Shown piece after piece: positions 39,341 to 49,092 of a stretch of 64,000 nt of DNA. Origin of the DNA: Anaerolineae bacterium. GTDB lineage: Bacteria > Chloroflexota > Anaerolineae > JAADDB01. Location of the stretch: positions 1-64,000 of the forward strand of contig WFWT01000128.1 of NCBI GenBank assembly GCA_015490995.1, given 5' to 3'. The translations under genes were made by a program, and so were the position numbers. How positions within the stretch are numbered: the first letter of the stretch is position 1; each line of letters opens with the position of its first letter. A model generated the notes under the pieces. It was not told where the DNA came from and did not search any database. It worked only from the letters and a program-made list of their open reading frames with translations.

Positions 39341-41695
39341 TTACGACCTCCCATTTCCGTGAATGGCACGCCAAATCTTCTCCGGAGTCACGGGCATGTC
39401 AATGTGCTCAACACCGAAGGGCGCCAACGCATCGACAATGGCGTTGACGATGGCTGCCGGCGAGGCAATGCTGCCCGTCTCCCCCGCGCCCTTCACGCCC
39501 AAGGGGTTGTGAGGACACGGAGTGACCGTACGGTCCACCTCGAAGGAGGGCAAGAAGTGGGCCTTGGGCACAGCGTAATCCAGCATTGACCCTGTGACCA
39601 GGTTGCCGTTCTCGTCGTACACCGCGCTTTCGAAGAGGGCCTGACCGATGCCCTGGGCAATACCGCCGTGGACCTGCCCATCCACAATCAAGGGATTGAT
39701 GACGTTGCCCACGTCATCCACAGCCACGTAGCGCAAGATCTTGATTTCACCTGTTTCGGGGATCACCTCCACCACCGCCACATGGGTGCCGAAGGGGAAG
39801 GTGAAGTTGGGCGGGTCATAAAAGGCCACAGCTTCCAGAGCCGGTTCCAAGCCCTTGGGGAGATTGTGGGCCAGGTACGCTTGCAAGGCCACCTCTTGCA
39901 GGGTTTTGGCTTGATCCGGTGCCCCCTTCACGTAATACTTGCCGTCCTCGAAGACAACATCCTCCTCGGCGGCTTCCAGGAGGTGCGCCGCGATCTTGCG
40001 GCCCTTCTCCACGATACGGTCCAGGGCCACGGCCAACGCGCTGCCGCCCACGGCGGCGCTGCGGCTGCCGTACGTCCCCCAACCGTACTGGACCTGGTCG
40101 GTATCGCTCTGGATGATCTCGATGTCTTCCAGGGAAACACCCAACTTGTCGGCCACAATTTGGGCGAAGGTAGTGACGTGACCCTGACCATGCGCGGAGG
40201 AGCCACTGTACACCGTTACTTTGCCGGTGGGATGAATGCGCACCAGCGCGCTTTCCCATTGCCCGGCCTGGGCGCCCAGGGAACCGACCACCGCGGAGGG
40301 AGCAAGACCACACGCCTCAATGTAGGTGGAGAAACCGATGCCGATGTACCGTCCCTCCTGTCGCAGGCGCTCCTGTTCCTGGCGCAGGTTCTTGTAGTCG
40401 ATGATCTCCAGGGCCTTCTGCAGCGCGGCCTCGTAGTTGCCGCTGTCGTACTGAAGGGCCACCTGGGTCTGGAAGGGGAACTTGTCCGGTGGGACAAAGT
40501 TGCGTCGCCGGATTTCGGTGGGATCCAAGCCCAGTTTGCGTGCTGCCAGGTCCATCAACCGTTCAACCACAAAGGTGGCCTCGGGGCGCCCCGCGCCGCG
40601 ATACGCGTCCACCGGTGTGGTGTGGGTAAAGACGCCGATCACCCGACAGTAAATGGCCGGAATGTCATACTCCCCGGAGAGGAGTGTGCCGTACAGGTAC
40701 GTGGGCACGGCGGGCGCGAAGGTTGACAGATAGGCACCAAGGTTAGCGTACGTTTGTACCCGAAGGCCGAGGATGCGACCGTTTTCGTCCAAAGCCATTT
40801 CCGCGTGGGTGACGTGGTCGCGACCATGGGCGTCGGTAAGGTACGTCTCCATACGGGTCGCTTGCCACTTGACCGGCCGTCCCACCTGCATTGCGCACCA
40901 GGCCGTGATGGCTTCGTCGGGGTAATGGTGGATTTTGCTGCCAAAGCCTCCTCCCACGGCCGGTGCGATGACCCGAATTTTGTGCTCCGGCAGGCCCAAA
41001 GAAGCCAGGGACATCAACAGGCGGTGAATGTGCGGGTTCTGGGAGGTCATCCACAGGGTAAGTTCGCCGGTAACAGGGTTGTAGTCGGCAAGGGTAGCCC
41101 GGGGCTCCATGGCGTTAGGGATAAGGCGGTTGTTGACCAGGTCCAGTGAGACCACGTGGGATGCTTTGGCGAAGGCCTCATCGGTCGCCTCCTTATCCCC
41201 GATGGACCAGTCAAAGGCGATGTTGTTTGGAGCGTCTTCGTGAACAAGAGGTTGTCCCTCTTTAACCGCATCTGCGGGGTTCACCACCGCGGGTAAGGGC
41301 TCGTACTCTACTTCGATGGCCTCCAGCGCGTCGTACGCGGTGTACCGGTCTTCGGCCACCACAACGGCTACCCCATCCCCCACGTGACGTACTTTATCCC
41401 GCGCCAACAGCGGGTGAGGTGGCGTTTTCAGGTCAGGCAACAACCAGCCTACCGGCACGACGCCCGGCACGCCGCTTTGGGCAATGTCCTCACCGGTGAA
41501 GACGGCAATTACCCCTTCCATGGCAGCTGCCTTGCTGGTATCAATCCGCTTGATGCGGGCGTGGGCGTACGGGCTGCGGAGGATGGCCGCATAAGCCATG
41601 TTAGGCAGCTGCAAGTCATCGGTATACTTGGCTCGCCCGGTGATAAGGGCGGGATCTTCCAAGCGTTTAATGGCCGCTCCAATGTACTGTCCCAT
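39341..41695 (-). CDS. Molybdenum hydroxylase large subunit (form II CoxL-like / xanthine dehydrogenase family)
   Basis: Full-length Mo-binding subunit with VDAYRGAGRPEATFVVERLMD (form II AYRGAGR rather than form I AYXCSFR) and GVKGAGETGSIASPAAIVNAIVDAL. Confidence 0.92.
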   Translation of the reverse strand: MGQYIGAAIKRLEDPALITGRAKYTDDLQLPNMAYAAILRSPYAHARIKRIDTSKAAAMEGVIAVFTGEDIAQSGVPGVVPVGWLLPDLKTPPHPLLARDKVRHVGDGVAVVVAEDRYTAYDALEAIEVEYEPLPAVVNPADAVKEGQPLVHEDAPNNIAFDWSIGDKEATDEAFAKASHVVSLDLVNNRLIPNAMEPRATLADYNPVTGELTLWMTSQNPHIHRLLMSLASLGLPEHKIRVIAPAVGGGFGSKIHHYPDEAITAWCAMQVGRPVKWQATRMETYLTDAHGRDHVTHAEMALDENGRILGLRVQTYANLGAYLSTFAPAVPTYLYGTLLSGEYDIPAIYCRVIGVFTHTTPVDAYRGAGRPEATFVVERLMDLAARKLGLDPTEIRRRNFVPPDKFPFQTQVALQYDSGNYEAALQKALEIIDYKNLRQEQERLRQEGRYIGIGFSTYIEACGLAPSAVVGSLGAQAGQWESALVRIHPTGKVTVYSGSSAHGQGHVTTFAQIVADKLGVSLEDIEIIQSDTDQVQYGWGTYGSRSAAVGGSALAVALDRIVEKGRKIAAHLLEAAEEDVVFEDGKYYVKGAPDQAKTLQEVALQAYLAHNLPKGLEPALEAVAFYDPPNFTFPFGTHVAVVEVIPETGEIKILRYVAVDDVGNVINPLIVDGQVHGGIAQGIGQALFESAVYDENGNLVTGSMLDYAVPKAHFLPSFEVDRTVTPCPHNPLGVKGAGETGSIASPAAIVNAIVDALAPFGVEHIDMPVTPEKIWRAIHGNGRS

Positions 41696-41734
41696 GACCG
41701 TGCCTCCTTTCTGCATGTCCCCGTATGTGACCTC

Positions 41735-42208
41735 TTACCCTTCGCGCATGCGCTGGGCAGCATCCAGCACGGCCTTCACGATGTTGTGATACCCGGTGCA
41801 CCGACAGAGGTTGCCCTCCAAACCGTGCCGCACCTCCTCTTCGGTGGGATTGGGGTTCTCCTGGAGGAGATCATAGGCGGCCAAGATCATGCCGGGGGTG
41901 CAGTACCCACACTGCAAACCGTGGTTCTCCCAGAACGCCTGCTGCAAGGGGTGCAATTCGCCATCCTTGGCCAACCCTTCGATGGTGGTGATCTGGGCGC
42001 CATCGGCCTGGACAGCCAGCACCGTGCACGATTTAACGGCAAGGCCGTTCATCAGAACCGTACACGCGCCACACTGACTGGTGTCACACCCCACCTTGGT
42101 CCCCGTTAACCCAAGGACATCTCGCAAGTAATGGACGAGCAACAGGCGGGGCTCTACGGTGTGCTCGTAGACCCGACCATTCACTTCCACACGAATGGGT
42201 ACACCCAT
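41735..42208 (-). CDS. Molybdenum hydroxylase 2Fe-2S small subunit (CoxS-like)
   Basis: [20 protein letters not shown] and [12 protein letters not shown]...[18 protein letters not shown]. Confidence 0.93.
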   Translation of the reverse strand: MGVPIRVEVNGRVYEHTVEPRLLLVHYLRDVLGLTGTKVGCDTSQCGACTVLMNGLAVKSCTVLAVQADGAQITTIEGLAKDGELHPLQQAFWENHGLQCGYCTPGMILAAYDLLQENPNPTEEEVRHGLEGNLCRCTGYHNIVKAVLDAAQRMREG

Positions 42209-42446
42209 GACGACCACCTCCTCTTGATGCGAACCGGAAGTCAATGTGCGTCCGTGAGCCAGGGAAAATCGGGGAGAAAAGGGGATACCTTCCTTGCCGC
42301 GCGCTCGGAGACGACGCTCACCTCCTTTCCTGCCCTTTCAGTGTGGTGTGCCAAAAGAACCGTGAGGGGATGGTGGTGTTAATTTTACCGGTTCGGTTCC
42401 TTGTCGTCAAGTTCATTTTTCTTCGGCCGAGGCTGTATCGGTCTTG

Positions 42447-42483
42447 CCGGAGCGGCCGTGCCAAACACTCATCCAGCAGAAAG
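42447..42483. repeat. Left copy of a 37-bp direct repeat
   Basis: CCGGAGCGGCCGTGCCAAACACTCATCCAGCAGAAAG; one mismatch to 44239-44275. Confidence 0.9.
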
Positions 42484-42532
42484 TGGCCCTCCCCATCCCT
42501 ATCCCAATAATGTGTTCCTTTGGCCATAATCA

Positions 42533-42574
42533 TAGTCTAAGCTATCATAGTTTAAACTATGATAGCTTAGACTA
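42533..42574. repeat. 42-bp perfect palindrome, AT-rich
   Basis: TAGTCTAAGCTATCATAGTTTAAACTATGATAGCTTAGACTA is its own reverse complement. Confidence 0.95.
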
Positions 42575-42783
42575 CTGCTCGGCCGCGCCGGTTCTTGTAG
42601 GATAAAGGCGATGACGAAGAGAAACGGCCGGGTAAAGGGGGAAAACAAACGAGGAACTACACGTTGTGTGCGGACTGCGTCCGCCCCCTCTTCCGTTCCC
42701 CCTTCTGCCGTCGCTTTCCATTGCCCAGAGCTGTCGTTGCTGTAGAAATCACAGAGGTCAAGTACTCCTAATGGGGAGGTGCC

Positions 42784-44181
42784 ATGTTCACCAACAGAGA
42801 ACGGGAATTGGAGGTCCTGGAACAACGCTATGCCTCGGACAGGGCAGAGTTGTTTATCCTCTACGGACGCCGACGTGTAGGTAAGACGGAACTCTTACGC
42901 GAGTTCTGTCGTGACAAACGCCACATTTTCTACGTCGCTGACTTAGGCACGGAGGCTACGGCCCTGGCAGAATTCACACGCCGGATAAGCGTCTTTGCTT
43001 ACGGCCGCCCTGATGCCATCAGCCCGTTCGCCTCATGGGATGCCGCCTTCGAGTTCCTCGTCCCCTACGCCAACGAGGAGCGGTTGGTTGTCGTCCTCGA
43101 TGAGTTCACGTACCTCATTCAGATCAACTCCGCCATCCCCTCCATCCTCCAACGTCTGTGGGATACCCGGCTAAAGGATACCCGCATCATGCTTATTCTC
43201 TGTGGCTCCTACGTGGGCATGATGGAACAACACGTGTTAGCCTATCGCGCGCCCCTGTACGGACGGCGTACCGGCCAGTGGAAGTTGGCCCCGCTGGACT
43301 TCTGGGCAGCCCAAGCGTTCTTTCCTCGCCTCAACGCCGAGGACAAGGTACGAGCATTTGCTGTCTTGGGAGGTATCCCGGCTTACTTAGTCCACTTCCA
43401 GAATGCAGACGATTTAGGGACAGCCATCGCGGAGAACATCCTTAGGCCGGGGGTCTTTCTCTACGAGGAGCCCCGCTTCCTGCTCCTGGAGGAACTGCGC
43501 GAACCGCACAAGTATTTCGCCATTTTGGAGGCTATTGCCGGCGGAAAAACGCGGCACAACGAAATTGCCCAAGCCGCGGGCATCAACACATCATCCCTGC
43601 GTTTCTACCTGGACACCCTGCAAGAAATGGATCTGGTAGAACGGGTCGTGCCCGCTACCGTGGAGAAACCGCACAAATACAAGCGGGCTATCTATCGGCT
43701 TAAGGATAACTTCTTCCGTTTTTGGTTCCGGTTTGTCTATCCCAACCGGTCCATCCTGGAAGGAGGGGATGTGGCTTACGTACAACGCCACGTGACACGT
43801 TTCCTCGACGAGTTCACGACCCTCATATTCGAGGACATTTCCAGGCAATATGTCATGAGGCTCTATCACACAGGACGTTTGACGTGGGTGCCGGAGCGCG
43901 TGGGCGCATGGTGGGACGGCAGGGAGGAAATCGACGTTGTAGCCATTAACTTCCGCGAGGGCCACGTTCTCGTTGGCGAGTGTAAATGGTCGACACGTCC
44001 GGTAGGGATGAACGTATTGCAGGCTCTCATGGCCAAAGCGGGAAGGCTTCCCCTGGCTAGGGGGCAAGAGGTGACTTATGCCCTCTTCTCGCGCACAGGA
44101 TTTACACATGAGGTACAACAATATGCTAAGGCGGGAGGGAACGTAGTATTGGTAGGATTGGAGGACATCGTTAGGGGGTGA
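42784..44181 (+). CDS. AAA ATPase (archaeal-type ATPase) with DUF234-like PD-(D/E)XK C-terminal region
   Basis: FTNRERELEVLEQRY, LYGRRRVGKTELLREFC (Walker A), VVVLDEFTYL (Walker B), winged-helix middle, C-terminal EEIDVVAINFREGHVLVGECKW resembling a PD-(D/E)XK core. Confidence 0.85.
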   Translation: MFTNRERELEVLEQRYASDRAELFILYGRRRVGKTELLREFCRDKRHIFYVADLGTEATALAEFTRRISVFAYGRPDAISPFASWDAAFEFLVPYANEERLVVVLDEFTYLIQINSAIPSILQRLWDTRLKDTRIMLILCGSYVGMMEQHVLAYRAPLYGRRTGQWKLAPLDFWAAQAFFPRLNAEDKVRAFAVLGGIPAYLVHFQNADDLGTAIAENILRPGVFLYEEPRFLLLEELREPHKYFAILEAIAGGKTRHNEIAQAAGINTSSLRFYLDTLQEMDLVERVVPATVEKPHKYKRAIYRLKDNFFRFWFRFVYPNRSILEGGDVAYVQRHVTRFLDEFTTLIFEDISRQYVMRLYHTGRLTWVPERVGAWWDGREEIDVVAINFREGHVLVGECKWSTRPVGMNVLQALMAKAGRLPLARGQEVTYALFSRTGFTHEVQQYAKAGGNVVLVGLEDIVRG

Positions 44182-44238
44182 GGACCGCGGCCTCCCATAG
44201 CGCCGGGATGCCTTAGGAGTCCATTGCCATCACCACTA

Positions 44239-44275
44239 CCGGAGCGGCCGTGCCAAACGCTCATCCAGCAGAAAG
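44239..44275. repeat. Right copy of a 37-bp direct repeat
   Basis: CCGGAGCGGCCGTGCCAAACGCTCATCCAGCAGAAAG; one mismatch to 42447-42483. Confidence 0.9.
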
Positions 44276-44422
44276 GCGCCTGCACCGTTCCTGTGTGCCC
44301 TCATTGAGGAAAGGCAGAACGTTGCTCAAGCTCGGGTTTTATGGCACGATATGCGCAACAAGGTGGGCGCGTGCCACCGCTCTTCCATACATCCAGGCAA
44401 ATTCGTAAGGAGGAGGCGCGCG

Positions 44423-44896
44423 ATGACGCAAAGCGGCCACATCGAGGGGGTCGAGATTAAACGTTTGGTGACCCACCAAGACGCACGCGGTTTCTTCCGG
44501 GAAATCATTCGCGTGACCGACCCCTTTTTTGCAGAGGGGTTTGCTCAATGGAGCCACAGCCGCATGTTCGCTGGTGTGGCCAAAGCGTGGCACATCCACT
44601 GGAAGCAGGTAGACTGGTGGTACGTCCCGATCGGAAACGTGAAAGTGGCCCTTTACGACCTTCGGCCGGAGTCACCCACGTACCGGACGTTGCAGGAGGT
44701 ATATATGGGTGACAACTATGACCCCATCGTGCTGAAGATCCCGCCCGGCGTTGCCCATGGGGTAAAAGTCCTCAGCGGCGAAGCTCACCTGTTCTACATT
44801 ACCTCTCGAGTGTATGATCCGGAGGATGAGGGCCGCATCCCCCATGACGACCCGGACATCGGATACGATTGGACGGCTTTGCCACCTATTAAATAG
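44423..44896 (+). CDS. dTDP-4-dehydrorhamnose 3,5-epimerase-like cupin protein
   Basis: VEIKRLVTHQDARGFFREIIRVTD ... AWHIHWKQVDWWYVPIGNVKVALYDLRPESPT ... LKIPPGVAHGVKVLSG. AAGGAGGAGGCGCGCG before ATG. Confidence 0.8.
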   Translation: MTQSGHIEGVEIKRLVTHQDARGFFREIIRVTDPFFAEGFAQWSHSRMFAGVAKAWHIHWKQVDWWYVPIGNVKVALYDLRPESPTYRTLQEVYMGDNYDPIVLKIPPGVAHGVKVLSGEAHLFYITSRVYDPEDEGRIPHDDPDIGYDWTALPPIK

Positions 44897-44966
44897 GGGG
44901 CAGTACAAGCAGATCGATTGACCGCCGGTAGGGCGACTGTACGTTGGAACACCAAGGGGCCTCACC

Positions 44967-46409
44967 ATGGTACAAAGCGTGGCGAAAAACGCGCTGGCTC
45001 TCAGCGTCAACGGTAGTTTACGAGTCCTCTTCGGCATGATTATCCAAATCCTCATCGCGCGGGCGTTGGGAGCTGAGGCGCTGGGTAAATTCGCGGTGAT
45101 GACCGCGTACATTGCCATTTTCCAGGTCATCACCCAGCTGGGATTACCCAATCTACTGGTACGTGAGGTCGCCCGCCACCGGGAGGATGCATCGCGGTAT
45201 TGGTGGACCACCGCGATGGTGTTGTTTCTGGCCGGGGGCGGGGCGTGGGCGTTACAAGTGGGCGTGGCCACCCTGTGGGGACATCCGCCGGATACGTACG
45301 CGATGGTTGTCGTGGCCGGATTAAGCCTGGTGCCCTTTGGCCTGGTCATCACCACCGAGGCTACCCTGCGTGGCCTGGAACGGATGGGCATCATCCCGGC
45401 GGTTCAGATTATCGCTTATACCGTCTACACGTTGGGTGTCCTGGTCACGGTCCTCTGGCGTCTGCCGCTGGTATTCCTAGGATGGTCTATGGTGGCCTTA
45501 CAGGTAACCGGCGCGGGGTTGTACCTGGCTTACCTGTTTTCCCGACAGGTGGTACGACAGCCCCAGGTGGACATCCAGCTGGCCCGAGATCTGCTGCGAC
45601 AGTCCCCGCACTTTTACGGCCTGCCCATGGCGGCCATCGTTCCCAACAGGGTGGGCATCATTATCATTGCCAAGATCATCGGTGAAGAAGCCAGTGGCAT
45701 TTTCAACGCCGCCCAGTTACTGGCGCGCGCCCTCTTCTTCGTGAGCACCGGGTACTCTGAGGCGCTATATCCGGCCTTATCCCGGCTTTTCGTTGCCGGC
45801 AAGGACCGTTTTCGGATGGGAGCCCGCATGGCCACGTATTATGGTCTTGTCTTCAGCGCCGGCCTGGCCCTGGCCATGACCGCCTGGGCTCCTTGGCTGG
45901 TGGGCTGGATCTTCGGCCGCGCGGAGTACCAGCCCGCCATTCCTGTACTGCGCCTTCTGGCCTGGGAGGTCGTGCTCTTCGTGTTGAATGGGGTCCTGGG
46001 CGTGATCGAGATGGCCGTTAACCGACAGGATCTGACCTTTTACATCGCGGTGGCCAAGACGGTTGTGTACACGGCCATCATTGCTCTGGGCACCTACCTG
46101 GGCGGTGTGATGGGCGCGGCCATTGGGACCCTGATAAGTGGCGCGTTCTCCGTAGGATTGCATATCATGGTAGTAAACCACCTGGTGCAGAGCATTCCCT
46201 CGCTGGGGGAATGGCTACGGGGCAGCCTGGCCATCGCCCTCAGCGTGGGTGTCGTCCGTTTAACCGCGCACACACCCCTGTGGGCGGCCGGTATCATCCC
46301 GGTGACCGTCTACGCGGTGGCGCTGGTGCTCTTTGGGGTTGTCCGATACACGGATATCCGGGATTTCTGGGGACATCTCAACCAACGCACACGGGCAATT
46401 GCGCCATGA
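44967..46409 (+). CDS. Polysaccharide flippase (MATE/Wzx-type)
   Basis: 480 aa, about 12-14 TM, ALGAEALGKFAVMTAYIAIFQVITQLGLPNLLVREVARH. Confidence 0.85.
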   Translation: MVQSVAKNALALSVNGSLRVLFGMIIQILIARALGAEALGKFAVMTAYIAIFQVITQLGLPNLLVREVARHREDASRYWWTTAMVLFLAGGGAWALQVGVATLWGHPPDTYAMVVVAGLSLVPFGLVITTEATLRGLERMGIIPAVQIIAYTVYTLGVLVTVLWRLPLVFLGWSMVALQVTGAGLYLAYLFSRQVVRQPQVDIQLARDLLRQSPHFYGLPMAAIVPNRVGIIIIAKIIGEEASGIFNAAQLLARALFFVSTGYSEALYPALSRLFVAGKDRFRMGARMATYYGLVFSAGLALAMTAWAPWLVGWIFGRAEYQPAIPVLRLLAWEVVLFVLNGVLGVIEMAVNRQDLTFYIAVAKTVVYTAIIALGTYLGGVMGAAIGTLISGAFSVGLHIMVVNHLVQSIPSLGEWLRGSLAIALSVGVVRLTAHTPLWAAGIIPVTVYAVALVLFGVVRYTDIRDFWGHLNQRTRAIAP

Positions 46410-48028
46410 CACAACACCGACATACGCCACGAGTGTGTATTATTGGTTGGGACGGAGCCGACTGGCGCATTCTGCGCCCTATGTTGGCGGCCGGTCAGCT
46501 GCCACACCTTGCCCGGCTCCTGGCCCGAGGGCGTTACGGTGATTTGACGTCCACCGTGCCCCCGGTGACCGCGCCGGCGTGGACCACGTTTCTCACCGGG
46601 GTCAACCCAGGACGACATGGCCTCTTCACCTGGCAAGGTCGCCTGAATGAACGTCTAGAGCGCCCCTTTTTAAACGCTTCTCACGTACGTGCACGACGCT
46701 TGTGGAACTGGCTAACCGATGCGGGGGTACGCTCATTGTTCCTGAACGTCCCCCTGACCTATCCCCCTGCTCCCCTGGATGGTGTGCTGGTCAGCGGCAT
46801 GCTCACACCGGGCACCCATGTGACCTTCACCTATCCCCCTGAAGTTAAAGCGCGTCTGCTGGCCGTATTGCCCGAGTATCAACTGGACGTAGAAATGCAA
46901 CACACCGAGCGCGATCGCACCTCCCCCACAGGAATGCGAGCCCACCTAGAAGAAGTATCCCGCGCGACCCGACAACGAGTGGCAGCATGGTTCCTCCTGT
47001 GGGAGGAATACGGTCCCTTTGACGTTGCGATGATCGTCTTCGAAGGGCCTGATCGGGTACAGCACCCCCTCTACGGTTACGCGGCGGATGTGCCTCCTCC
47101 CAACGCGGATGCCCAGTGGCCTGAACGACGGGCGTGGGTGTGGGCATACTACACGTTCCTTGACCAACAGCTGGGCCTTATCTTGGAGGCGCTCTCAGAG
47201 GAGACAACGGTGTTCCTCGTGTCCGACCACGGGTTTGGCCCCCTGGAATGGGAGTTCTGCGTGAACGACTGGCTGGCCACACAGGGGTGGTTGCGCTTTC
47301 ACGACCACGCCCGACACCTGTACGCGCCTTTACGTCCCCTGGCGCGCTGGGCGAAACGGATGTTGCCCCGCCGTTGGGTCCAACGAAGCCGGGAAGCGTT
47401 CGTCGGCCTGAAGGCTGTTGACTGGGCCCACACGGTCGCGTATGGAGGGGGCGTTATGGAGGATGGGATCTGGCTGAACGTAAAAGGGCGAGAGCCCTAC
47501 GGCGTTGTATCACCCGACGAATACGACGCGGTACGAGAGGCCTTGATCCAGGCGCTCCAGGAAGTGACCCTGCCCGATGGGCGTCCTTTGTGCCGCCGGG
47601 TATACCGCCGCGAAGACATCTACCACGGCCCTTATGTGGACATGGCGGCAGATGTTGTGTTGGAACTTAATGAAGGCGTCCGCTTTACCACCCTGCGGGC
47701 CCCTCGCGGGTATTTTCGGGCCGTCCAGCCGGCGGGTCAGGGCACTCACCGACGTCGGGGCATTCTCGCGGTCGCAGGACCACAACTTTCTCCCGGACCG
47801 TTCACCCGTCCTTACACCCTGGCGGACGTCGCTCCGACCGTGCTGGCCCTTTTAGGTATACCTGTACCGGAAGCCGCGTTCGACGGCCGGGTGATGGACG
47901 AAGTGGTCGCCACTTATCACCGCGCCACCGCCCTGCCGGAAACCGAAACGGCCGTGCCCGAAGACTTCTCGCCCGAAGAGGCCGAGCAGATTGAAGCCCA
48001 CCTGCGCGCGTTAGGATATGTGGACTAA
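46406..48028 (+). CDS. Alkaline phosphatase superfamily / type I phosphodiesterase
   Basis: VCIIGWDGADWRILRPMLAAGQLPHLARLLARGRYGDLTSTVPPVTAPAWTTFLTGVNPGRHGLF, VFLVSDHGFGPLEWEFCVNDWLATQGWL. 4-bp ATGA overlap with the flippase. Confidence 0.85.
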   Translation: MTQHRHTPRVCIIGWDGADWRILRPMLAAGQLPHLARLLARGRYGDLTSTVPPVTAPAWTTFLTGVNPGRHGLFTWQGRLNERLERPFLNASHVRARRLWNWLTDAGVRSLFLNVPLTYPPAPLDGVLVSGMLTPGTHVTFTYPPEVKARLLAVLPEYQLDVEMQHTERDRTSPTGMRAHLEEVSRATRQRVAAWFLLWEEYGPFDVAMIVFEGPDRVQHPLYGYAADVPPPNADAQWPERRAWVWAYYTFLDQQLGLILEALSEETTVFLVSDHGFGPLEWEFCVNDWLATQGWLRFHDHARHLYAPLRPLARWAKRMLPRRWVQRSREAFVGLKAVDWAHTVAYGGGVMEDGIWLNVKGREPYGVVSPDEYDAVREALIQALQEVTLPDGRPLCRRVYRREDIYHGPYVDMAADVVLELNEGVRFTTLRAPRGYFRAVQPAGQGTHRRRGILAVAGPQLSPGPFTRPYTLADVAPTVLALLGIPVPEAAFDGRVMDEVVATYHRATALPETETAVPEDFSPEEAEQIEAHLRALGYVD

Positions 48029-49092
48029 TGGCCCCCACAGGACGTGCCATAGAGCTCACCATTGTCACGGTCACCTGGAATTCCGCGACTTATCTGGACC
48101 CGTATTTGACGGCGCTGGAACAACACCTTCGTGATGTCCCGTACGAAGTCATTATCGTGGACAACGCCTCGTCAGACGAGACGGTCACCCAACTAGAAGC
48201 GAAGGGGTTCATACGCGTTTCCCCGAACACCGCCCATCCCCTGCCTGACCACCCATACCTGTTGGTAGTTAACCCGACAAATCTGGGCTTTGCGGCGGCC
48301 AACAACGTGGGGTTGCGGTTAGCCCGGGGCACCTTTGTGTTGTTCCTGAACCCGGACACCGAAGTACAGGCAGGCAGCGTGCAGGAGATGATGGCCTTCT
48401 TGCGCGCCAACCCGGATACGGCAGCGGTAGGTCCCAAGCTCACCCGCCCAGATGGAGTAATCCAGGGGGGAGCCGCGGGTCATGACCCCTCACTGCGCAC
48501 CCTGGTTCACTACAGTCTGGGGTTGTATCGGCTCTCTCCACGCCGGTTTCCCGGCCTGTGGTTGGCCCGCAAACAGTATCTCGCTTCCACTCCCATCGAA
48601 GTGGATTGGATATCAGGGGCCGCGTTGATGACCCGCACCGAACTCGCCCGGCGGGTCGGGGGGTGGCCTGAAGAGTATTTCCTCTACGGCGAGGATATGG
48701 CCTTCTGCCGACACCTGCGCTCGTTTGGCCGCATCGTGTGTTTACCGCGAGCACACGTGATCCACCACATCGGTGGGAGCACCCGCCAGGCAGGGCATGC
48801 GGGGATTGCCCGTAACATTATTGCCCTGGATCAAGACTATCGCTCTCGCTATTCCGCCGCGCACGTGTTTCTCCTCCACCTGATGGGTGCATTAGGATTC
48901 GGTTTACGCTGGGCCTTTGCGTTCTGGAAGGGGAACAGAGCACCGGCAGGCCACAGCGTGCCGGCTCGGCAGTTGTGGCGTGTGTGTACCCTGACCAGCC
49001 TTCGCTGTGCCTGGCAGGCCCTGCGCGGCACACCGCCCTCTCACGCTCCTGTCGAGCTCACTCCCAGCAGGCACACAAAGGAGGGGGTATGA
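48028..49092 (+). CDS. Glycosyltransferase family 2 (WbbL-like)
   Basis: [56 protein letters not shown]. Confidence 0.88.
   Translation: MAPTGRAIELTIVTVTWNSATYLDPYLTALEQHLRDVPYEVIIVDNASSDETVTQLEAKGFIRVSPNTAHPLPDHPYLLVVNPTNLGFAAANNVGLRLARGTFVLFLNPDTEVQAGSVQEMMAFLRANPDTAAVGPKLTRPDGVIQGGAAGHDPSLRTLVHYSLGLYRLSPRRFPGLWLARKQYLASTPIEVDWISGAALMTRTELARRVGGWPEEYFLYGEDMAFCRHLRSFGRIVCLPRAHVIHHIGGSTRQAGHAGIARNIIALDQDYRSRYSAAHVFLLHLMGALGFGLRWAFAFWKGNRAPAGHSVPARQLWRVCTLTSLRCAWQALRGTPPSHAPVELTPSRHTKEGV

Larger units (their letters stand above)
42447..44275. mobile_element. Candidate insertion/cassette: direct repeats + palindrome + ATPase gene
   Basis: 37-bp direct repeats at both ends, palindrome inside the left end, one cargo gene; mobility itself is inference. 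Confidence 0.4.

Noticed and set aside
39668-40726. 352-aa plus-strand ORF
   Set aside because: Antisense to the molybdenum hydroxylase large subunit; no protein-like motifs.
42318-42533. 71-aa minus-strand ORF upstream of coxS as an intact gene
   Set aside because: Spans the left 37-bp repeat and low-complexity sequence; more likely a remnant than a functional gene.
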